Shown: in pieces, positions 57,814 through 64,000 of the stretch
Position numbering within the stretch: position 1 is the stretch's first letter
How the letters are laid out: each line of letters begins with the position of its first letter
Notes under the pieces: model-generated
What the model was told of the DNA's origin: nothing
Database searches by the model: none
Seen by the model: only the letters and a program-made list of their open reading frames with translations
From: Laetiporus sulphureus 93-53
Taxonomy: Eukaryota > Basidiomycota > Agaricomycetes > Polyporales > Laetiporaceae
Reading direction: 5' to 3'
Assembly (NCBI RefSeq): GCF_001632365.1
Contig: NW_024468524.1
Span: forward strand, 231,046-295,045
DNA length: 64,000 nt
Program-made: the position numbers and the translations under genes

Positions 57814-59262
57814 ATGCTCATGGCAGGCATTTCTCCCCCTCCTCACTTATCGCGGACCAACACCGCCAATTTGAATGACCTCTTCCCTACCCAGCATACC
57901 CTTGCCAGCCATCGCCTCTCTGATCCCATCAGTCTCCCTCCAGACACCATCTTCTACATCGACGACCAGCAGCAGATGCTGCAGCACATCCAGTCACAGC
58001 CGCTGCTCATGCAGGAGCCAATGGATATGGGTGGTGTACAGGAGCAGCTCTCGTATTCATCTTCCACACTCATTTCCAGCACACCCCAGATCAGGGGCAC
58101 GATACATAGCTGGAGTGGGACGACATCAGACAAATCGAAGCAGGGCATGTTCAACTTCGTGTCCGATTTTCTCAACAGCTCAAAGCGACCAGAGATCAGC
58201 ACACCGTATGACCCAGTATCCCTCACCCACATTGGCTTCAACTCATCCACAGCCGAGTTTATGGGTCTGGCCAAGGAATGGCAACAGCTCCTCCAGGAGA
58301 GCAGTATCTCCAAGCTCAAGCAAGGGAAGAACTTCACCCTAGGTGGTCATGGAGATCGTCAAGTTTCACCAGAAGGACTGTGGTGACACGTCAGTCTGGG
58401 ACAAGATGGGCACTGTACTGCTCCTCTGCCTGTGCCACCGGCTTCGATGAAAGGGTATAGCGATGATGGCTTTGACCGTCCAGTGAGTTGTATTTCCAAT
58501 CGCGTTAGCCTACATACATTGACAGATAGCAGCGTGCTGCACCTCCCCCCCAAAGAAGTCATCATCGGCCCTGACTCCATCCATGCCTGGTTTTCACCAT
58601 GCTGCTCCCTCCTCTCCTATGCCACTCACACCGGCGCTCGATCGGTCGACCTCCATGTGGCTGCCTCCTTCCAAACCTCACAATACCAATGAGAATCTTA
58701 CGTGCCAACACCACACGTGCCTCGTGCTCTCCCACGTCGAGCCAACAGACACCACCACTGCCTGTGGCCCTTTCAACTAAGGCTGCCAGGCCTTTGTCAG
58801 GCACAGATCTGCATGCTTCTTTGTCTATACAGGAACGTGGCAATGGACGCTCTCCCAACCAGCAACAGCAGAGCCCGGCCCACAGAGCCTGCAGAAGGTA
58901 GTGGTGGTGACACCGCGGCTGAGGGAGAAGAAGGAAAAGGACAAGGACAAGGACAAACAGGCAGACATTGTTAAGCGGTTGCAGATGATCTGCACAGATG
59001 CAGACTCCACACGTCTGTACCATAATCTGGTGAAGATCAGTGCAGGGTGAGTCTTTGATTGCAGTTCATCGCTATATGCGCATTCTGACTGGTTGTCATG
59101 ACTCAGTGCATCTGGTGGCATGCATACTGCACATCAGGTCAGAAGAACGTGTCTGTCACAATCAAGCAGATGGACCTGGACAAGCAGCCAAAGAAGGATA
59201 ATCTGATCATCAATGAGATTCTTGTCGTGCGGATATCACGACACCCAAACATTGTGAATTGT
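57814..59262 (+). pseudogene. PAK/STE20-type protein kinase, truncated
   Basis: PAK kinases are effectors of Cdc42/Rac in polarity and cytokinesis. The plus strand shows GMFNFVSDFLNSSKRPEIST followed by the CRIB/PBD run PYDPVSLTHIGFNSSTAEF and LAKEWQQLLQESSISKLKQG. Then come a Pro/Ser/Gln-rich linker and the kinase start: ADIVKRLQMICTDADSTRLY, HNLVKISAG at a GTGAGT donor, then [17 protein letters not shown] with the ATP-binding Lys of subdomain II, and [16 protein letters not shown]. The gene ends there, so the catalytic loop and activation segment are missing. Frameshifts occur in the linker. Confidence 0.8.
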
Positions 59263-59870
59263 AGGCTTCCTCGCAGCTGCTAACCAGCTGCACATAAGTT
59301 CCTCGATGGACCAAGGTGTGTTCCTCAAGCATGAGTAGCTCCACCTTGCTCAAAATGCCCTCTGCATTGGCGATCCTGTAGCAGCTTCTCCACCTTGTAA
59401 AGCCACGTTCGTCGAGGGCCAGGGCGGCCATGAGGGCCTCGAATTGTTGGAAGAGATAAGAATTGGAATGGACGGGAATGAGTGAGAATGGACGGATGGA
59501 ATCATAAAATTGGGCTGAAGATTTGGACAGGAGAAGAAGTAATTGCCAGCTTCGTGAGGGCTTGCAGTGGCTCAAGTCCGGAGGTTGCTGCTGGTAGAAT
59601 TCCTTAGATTATAGGCATCAATGCCTTCTCCCACCTACTTCATGTATTCACTGTTGACTTTGCAATTTCGTTCTCACACATAACATTGGACATTGAGAAG
59701 ACACAGATACTTCATTTAAAAAAATGACCACATGATATCGGGGTAATTCAGGCTACTATACATGATCAGCTGTACACCGAGACATTTGAATCTTACACTC
59801 GCTGATGTGATGTGGTCTGGAGCCTCTTCAGCCTATGCAACAATCCTTCTTTGATGATGAGCCAATCTCT
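59263..59870. other. No gene recognised
   Basis: The kinase homology does not continue here. A minus-strand frame (59,210-59,575) lacks a domain. Confidence 0.4.
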
Positions 59871-59874
59871 CCAA

Positions 59875-61263
59875 CTGACTCAGTTGCACATCAAGATATG
59901 GCGGAAGCCCCGCCATTGAGATCCTTCTTGCACCACATTGTTGAGACACAGTTTATCGAATGCCTCCTTTGTGGTTATTCCCTGCTTCTCAAACTTCTTG
60001 AGATGATGGTCCATGGGTCGTCGGAGATGAAGCAGGAATTGTTTCACATCATCTGTTTCAGCAGCATGCTTCAAAGACATGTCAGCTGTAAACTGAATGT
60101 ACACTGGATGACGATGTTTCATGGCATCCCAAATCTCGAGACATTGATCCCATGTGATACCTTCACAGTTCATCTGACAATATCGGAGGAATTGATGCCA
60201 AGCAAAATCACCGAGCGCACAAAGGATGTGCATGTCATCTGCCGTTTTGAAACTGAAGCTGACGAATTTATCCTTGAGATGTACGAGATGAGGGGAAATG
60301 AGCTCATCTGCAATGAATTTTGCAACTATGTCCTCGTCATGCTCATGCTCCAGGATTTTATGTTGTTGCGGTACTTCTCAATAAGAATTAGCCAGATCGA
60401 GAAGCTACAAATAAATATGTTACAAAGCAGATGATCCCTGTGTGCACTCGTTATGATCTGGTGCAGAGTTTTCACTGCACTTGACTGAGAGAGCTTCAGG
60501 TGGATGAGCAGCTTGGGTAGGGTTAACACGGTTGAGGGCACCACTCTCGATGTGGTCAGCAGGAGATGATGCAGCCATTGATGCATGAGTCAGTAATACG
60601 GCATCATCAGTGATGTCAACATTGGAGTGAGGCGGAAGAGAGTCCTGACTGGCATCAATATGGCTAGGGATGGCAGGGGAAGCAAGGGATCCTGCAGCAT
60701 GAGTGATGTCAACATTGGGGTTAGGAGGGAGAGAATCCTGGTCAGCATCAATATGGCTAGGGATGGCTGGGGAAGCAAGGGATCCTGCAGCATGAGCGAC
60801 ATCAACATTGGGCTTAGGCGGGAGAGAATCCTGGTCAGCATCAACATGGCTAGAGATGGCCAGGAAAGCAAGGGATCCAGCAGCATGAGAGCAGGCTGAT
60901 GAAGCACAGTGAAGAGCATTGCCGCTGGTAGCAGCAGTTGTTCCTTCACCTGCAGCCATTTCTATTATAGCAAAAGAATCAGGTCCACATTGGTTGAAGT
61001 GTGCCTGAGCGATAACTGAGATTACATTGATCATCACAAAAGTAAGAACGGCAGCATACCGCAAGTTGAAAACTGAATGGATAGGATTTTGTACAGCCAG
61101 GTGTAGGACATTGGAACTGTTCGGTCTGTGGATTGCGAAGGATCTTGGTGGGTTCGTTGTCATCGGGGAGTAGCAATGGTACATGGGATGCATGAAAGCG
61201 GAGATGATGGAGCTCAGGCTTTTTGCCACGTGCATGCCCACATTCCTCACATACTTGCGACAT
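59875..61263 (-). CDS. C2H2-type zinc-finger protein with 31-residue repeats
   Basis: Exon 1 starts at 61,263 (MSQVCEECGHARGKKPELHH, two Cys pairs) and leads to FQCPTPGCTKSYPFSFQLA. Removing a 54-bp intron (GTATGC...CTCAG, about 61,019-61,072) joins it to AHFNQCGPD and completes a Cys/Cys/His/Cys finger. Three 31-residue repeats (HAAGSLASPAIPSHIDADQD type) follow, then ENSAPDHNECTQGSSAL. A second intron of about 51 bp joins PQQHKILEHEHDEDIVAKFI and DFAWHQFLRYCQMNCEGITW, ending DDVKQFLLHLRRPMDHHLKK and a stop near 59,880. With these two introns the gene reads open throughout, unusual in this window. Function is unknown; it may be host or transposon derived. Confidence 0.55.
60605..60890 (-). 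repeat. 93-bp tandem repeat, three units, in frame
   Basis: The word AATCCTGGTCAGCATCAATA (or a close variant) starts at 60,641, 60,734 and 60,827, giving an exact 93-bp period. Each unit encodes 31 residues in the zinc-finger gene. Units differ by scattered point changes. Confidence 0.85.
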
Positions 61264-61299
61264 TGTGACAAATGAGACAGCAGGCAGTACCGCACTGTA

Positions 61300-62054
61300 G
61301 TACTGGTGAAAGCTCGATGAATATCAATGGGAGAGGATAGACATTACCTTGCTGCGATGGCCACTGCCAGACATCATTAATAATAGTGCATGTGACTCTC
61401 CTCGTGCATCAAAGAGAAGATGAAGCTGTTGTCCCTCCTTCACTCAGCGACAGTATCTCCCTCTACCCTTCCCGTTCTCTCGTAATCCAATCTCAGTGGA
61501 ACGTATAGTGATTTCAGTCAGCCATATTGAGGTATCCTGGAGACATGCGAGATGCCCACTTTTGCTTCAGTCTCCATTGACGCCAGCAGGGGCGAAGTCT
61601 CCAGTCGACCATGATACATCGAAGATGGTTTTGGCATTGGGCATTTTCCTTGATCACTGGCTGCTCTGTATATATCACGAATAACTCATCCAATTGTGGG
61701 ATCTGCAACCAGGCAACGCATTGTCCATTGACATGAGAAACGCACCAGAAAAATCTAACAATGGCTTATCTGCCCCTTTCGAGCTTTTTTACAGACATTT
61801 AGACACTTAAGTTCACAATAAGGGTCAAAAATGTATTAAGCCAGAAAAAAAGAGTCGAGATCTCCTGATTTTTCCTTTCCGTAAAACATAAGCCGTACAA
61901 TAAGTAGTGACGAGGACAGCCAGTATCCTAAGTCTCGAAAAAAGTCCTGGTAGAAAGAGTCATGAAAGAAACTGTAAATCCACCATAGCAAGCCTGTAAT
62001 GATTGAAGCGCATAAGCTGGAACTTATGAGCCACAGGTAAATGGAAGCTTCAAG
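61300..62054. other. No gene recognised
   Basis: The left part is upstream of the zinc-finger gene and the right part is 3' flank of the Plavaka-like ORF, where the transposon terminal repeat would be expected. No clear terminal inverted repeat is seen. Confidence 0.4.
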
Positions 62055-62256
62055 TCAGATAAGAATCTCAAAAGCATGATGATCTGCGAACTTATCGACA
62101 TAGAAGGCTCGGTACATGTCAAGCGTTTGCGAGTTGGAGAGCCCATGAGGAATAGAAGCAGTGCCGTATACTGGAATCAGATGTACAGCGTGCAGAATGG
62201 AAGTGAGCGGAATGATTGATAGTCCACGCACTACGCTTGAGTCTGGTCGAACAATC
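62055..62256 (-). pseudogene. Plavaka-like transposon ORF, C-terminal end
   Basis: Minus-strand reading gives IVRPDSSVVRGLSIIPLTSI, HAVHLIPVYGTASIPHGL and MYRAFYVDKFADHHAFEILI followed by a stop. This is the familiar end of a large ORF found in Agaricomycete Plavaka-type DNA transposons. It is directly continuous with the segment at 63,416-63,832 once the nested LTR element is set aside. Confidence 0.6.
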
Positions 62257-62462
62257 TGTTGGAATCTGGGCACGGAGCGCAGATGCGAGAGGCCCTAGTG
62301 CGACCTGTGCCACCGGTGTGGGAGAGTAGTAGCGCGCGTGTATATAATAGGGTGCGACTACAATGGGACGGGCCATCGATTTGGTCCCGTGGAGCCATCT
62401 TCTAGAGAGCGGGCAACTCCCAAACTCTTGGCCATGCAGCGGGCTGGCTGAGAAAGTCAACA
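62257..62462 (+). repeat. Left LTR of the small retroelement
   Basis: It aligns without gaps to the right LTR over 206 bases with 20 differences counted by eye, all transitions. It starts TGTTGGAATC and ends AAAGTCAACA. Confidence 0.85.
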
Positions 62463-62879
62463 CAAACCGATAACCATTGACCAAGAGGCACTCACCGCAA
62501 TTGATGAGAACCACCACTACGAGGTTCCTGCTGGGGACCATGATGCTGACTGGTGAGTGATCCAGTTGGCAGGTCAAGGGCTGGGAGCTGGGGCAGGTCA
62601 CCGAGGTGTGAAGGCTGCAGGGCAGCTGAGGGACAGGTGTGACTGGGCAGAGGTGGGATCAGGAGGTCGAGGGCAGGAGGGTGAGGGCCAGAGGGTTGAC
62701 CGCGAGGTGCCACTGTGGTGATACAAGACACCAGGTGCAGGGGTTGGGCACTGCATGAGGTGGGCCTACCAGTGAGGCGAGGGCAGAGCAGGGCGTCAAA
62801 GGGCGGGCTGAGTGGATGCCGAGTGAGACAGGCTGGCAGTCTGATGAAGCAGCACAGCCACAGCACGTGGAGCACTGAA

Positions 62880-63170
62880 GAAAAGCCGAGCGAGGTGCTT
62901 GCACAGAGCGCGCATGGAATGGAGACCGAGACCTGAATCCAAGGGGTGTCAGGACTGGCATGCAGACCGAGCGAGCGACGAGCGCATGGGGGCGCTATAG
63001 GAAGTCACCAAAAATGGGCACATACGGGATGCATATGGTACGGAGACCGGGACCCAAGATCAGGGGGCACCGGGACTGGCGTATGGACTGAGGCGGGCAG
63101 GGAAGCACATGGAATGGAGACCAGCATCCCTGAGGACAGGGAGTGCAGTACAGGCGTGTGGCCCATAATG
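62880..63170 (+). repeat. Degenerate internal tandem repeat of the small retroelement
   Basis: Three related units begin near 62,910 (GCATGGAATGGAGACC), 63,030 (GCATATGGTACGGAGACC) and 63,107 (ACATGGAATGGAGACC), each followed by similar GGGGxxxCxGGACTGGC words. Spacing is uneven (about 120 and 75 bp). Confidence 0.5.
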
Positions 63171-63204
63171 GGATTGACGCAGCAGTGGCTAGGTCGAGGG
63201 GGCG

Positions 63205-63410
63205 TGTTGAAATCTGGGCATGAAGCGCAGATGCGAGAGGCCCCGGTGCGACCTGTGCCACTGGCGTGGGAGAGTAGTAGTGTGCGTGTATATAATAGGG
63301 TGCAGCTACAATGGGACGGGCTACCGGTTTGGCCCCGTAGAGCCATCTTCTAGAGAGCGGGCGACTCCCGAACTCCTGGCCATGCAGCGGGCTGGCTGGG
63401 AAAGTCAACA
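63205..63410 (+). repeat. Right LTR of the small retroelement
   Basis: It starts TGTTGAAATC and ends AAAGTCAACA, directly after the purine tract. The flanking CAATT completes the target duplication. Confidence 0.85.
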
Positions 63411-63415
63411 CAATT

Positions 63416-63832
63416 CACATGCCAGTATTAGCATCAGCGGAGTCTCCGCATTGTTTGTACCATCTGACTAGTGCACATGAATACTTAGTTCCACCTGTCT
63501 TAAAGGATATAAAGATTAAGACGCGGGCAATGCGAAACTTCAAGAGCATGCCCGTGATGTCCGTGGGGTCGTGCTTTACCAGTACGCAGTCAAAGCGACC
63601 AGTGGAACCTTGCCACCGTGGGGTCACACGAATGTGTTCACGATGCATTCCTCCAATGCCAGATGGATCGCTTGGAGCATAGTAGGTTGCAGCAGCAGAA
63701 TAGTGAATGTACGCCGTTGCACTCGAGATGTCGCTCTTATTGATATGCTTGGAAGGAAAGTGAATGCGGAAGAAATGGAGGACAAATTCAGCAAGTTTTG
63801 GTTGGTTAATCTCAGCTGCGATGCCATCAATG
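63416..63832 (-). pseudogene. Plavaka-like transposon ORF, segment upstream of the insertion
   Basis: The minus-strand frame reads IDGIAAEINQPKLAEFVLHF, SSATAYIHYSAAATYYAPSD, GGMHREHIRVTPRWQGSTGR, FDCVLVKHDPTDITGM, ARVLIFISFKTGG and CALVRWYKQCGDSADANTGM, then TGA where Trp (TGG) is expected, followed at once by the LTR element. The match is to the C-terminal region of Agaricomycete Plavaka-type ORFs, assigned from memory. Upstream the ORF is cut by the second LTR copy at 63,833. Confidence 0.6.
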
Positions 63833-64000
63833 TGTCACAGTATTAAGTGGCACCTTTCTTTTTGCACCATTAAAGTCCTCATTTGAGTGGTTATTTGGAC
63901 GTCACCCTTCATATTGGTCTCACAAAGTGGATACTTGGACAAACAGCACAATACCGCCACATACATTGCAGATATTACTGTGTCTACCACATGACCACCA
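63833..64000 (-). repeat. LTR-like element, copy 2, running off the window
   Basis: On the minus strand this ends with AATACTGTGACA, the same boundary as the element at 7,396-7,732, and matches its right 170 bases at roughly 85 % by eye with one indel of about 9 bases. It interrupts the Plavaka-like ORF. The remaining sequence is beyond the window, so it could be a solo LTR or part of a longer element. Confidence 0.65.

Larger units (their letters stand above)
62257..63410 (+). mobile_element. Small non-autonomous LTR retroelement (TRIM-like), complete
   Basis: Two 206-bp LTRs (62,257-62,462 and 63,205-63,410) start TGTTG and end GTCAACA. A TATATAATA promoter-like word sits in the plus orientation in each. 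A purine-rich tract (AGGTCGAGGGGGCG, 63,191-63,204) lies directly before the right LTR, fixing orientation. Flanks are CAATC (62,252-62,256) and CAATT (63,411-63,415), a 5-bp target duplication with one transition. The 742-bp interior has no retrotransposon coding sequence, so the element depends on an autonomous partner. It is inserted in the Plavaka-like ORF. Confidence 0.85.

Overview
The window looks like nuclear DNA of a mushroom-forming basidiomycete (Agaricomycetes). The evidence is short introns (about 45-60 bp, GT...AG) inside recognisable eukaryotic genes, Ty3/Gypsy and Ty1/Copia retrotransposons, a Tad-like LINE, a Plavaka-like transposon ORF, and protein families typical of that class (NRPS-like adenylating enzyme, salicylate-hydroxylase-like FAD monooxygenase, BTB protein, FET3-type ferroxidase). 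No prokaryotic features were seen. All family names come from recognising motifs by eye; no database search was run.

Layout. 1-6.4 kb: a decayed Gypsy element (protease and gag, minus strand) abutting a Copia element (minus strand, one candidate LTR with polypurine tract). 6.4-10 kb: repeat-rich DNA with a solo-LTR-like element, a repeated 23-25 bp motif and a tRNA-derived SINE. 10-17 kb: a hypothetical zinc-ribbon-like ORF, a RecQ-family helicase, hexokinase and CTR9. 18-21 kb: fragments of a GH27 alpha-galactosidase, a WDR48-like WD40 protein, ORC3, a PPS1-like dual-specificity phosphatase and an MFS transporter tail. 23-31.7 kb: a hypothetical gene, an FAD monooxygenase broken by inversion, a PEX1 fragment and a small secreted protein. 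33-44.4 kb: an NRPS-like enzyme, a BCAS3-like fragment, a second GH27 fragment, a FET3-like multicopper oxidase, a metacaspase fragment, an SDR and mevalonate kinase. 44.8-49.6 kb: SINE-like repeats, a possible cullin fragment and a BTB protein with a 33-bp minisatellite. 49.7-59.3 kb: MON2 (interrupted by a young LINE), PRP8, a bromodomain protein and a PAK-type kinase. 59.8-64 kb: a spliced zinc-finger gene with 31-residue repeats, then a Plavaka-like ORF interrupted by a small complete LTR element and bounded by a second copy of the 7.4-kb LTR in opposite orientation.

Main interpretation. Nearly every recognised host gene is partial, carries stops or frameshifts, and keeps introns, so the copies were made from genomic DNA and not from mRNA. 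The pieces come from functionally unrelated core genes (splicing, replication, transcription, Golgi traffic, sterol and iron metabolism) and meet at abrupt joints. Conserved arginines are repeatedly Cys, His, Trp, Gln or stop, and the two LTRs of the small element differ only by transitions, which points to long C-to-T (CpG) decay. The LINE at 50.4-51.3 kb, CpG-rich with an open frame, is an obvious young exception. The window is best read as a graveyard of gene fragments and transposons, of the kind expected in heterochromatin, subtelomeric DNA or a dispensable chromosome. The genes do not form an evident pathway together.
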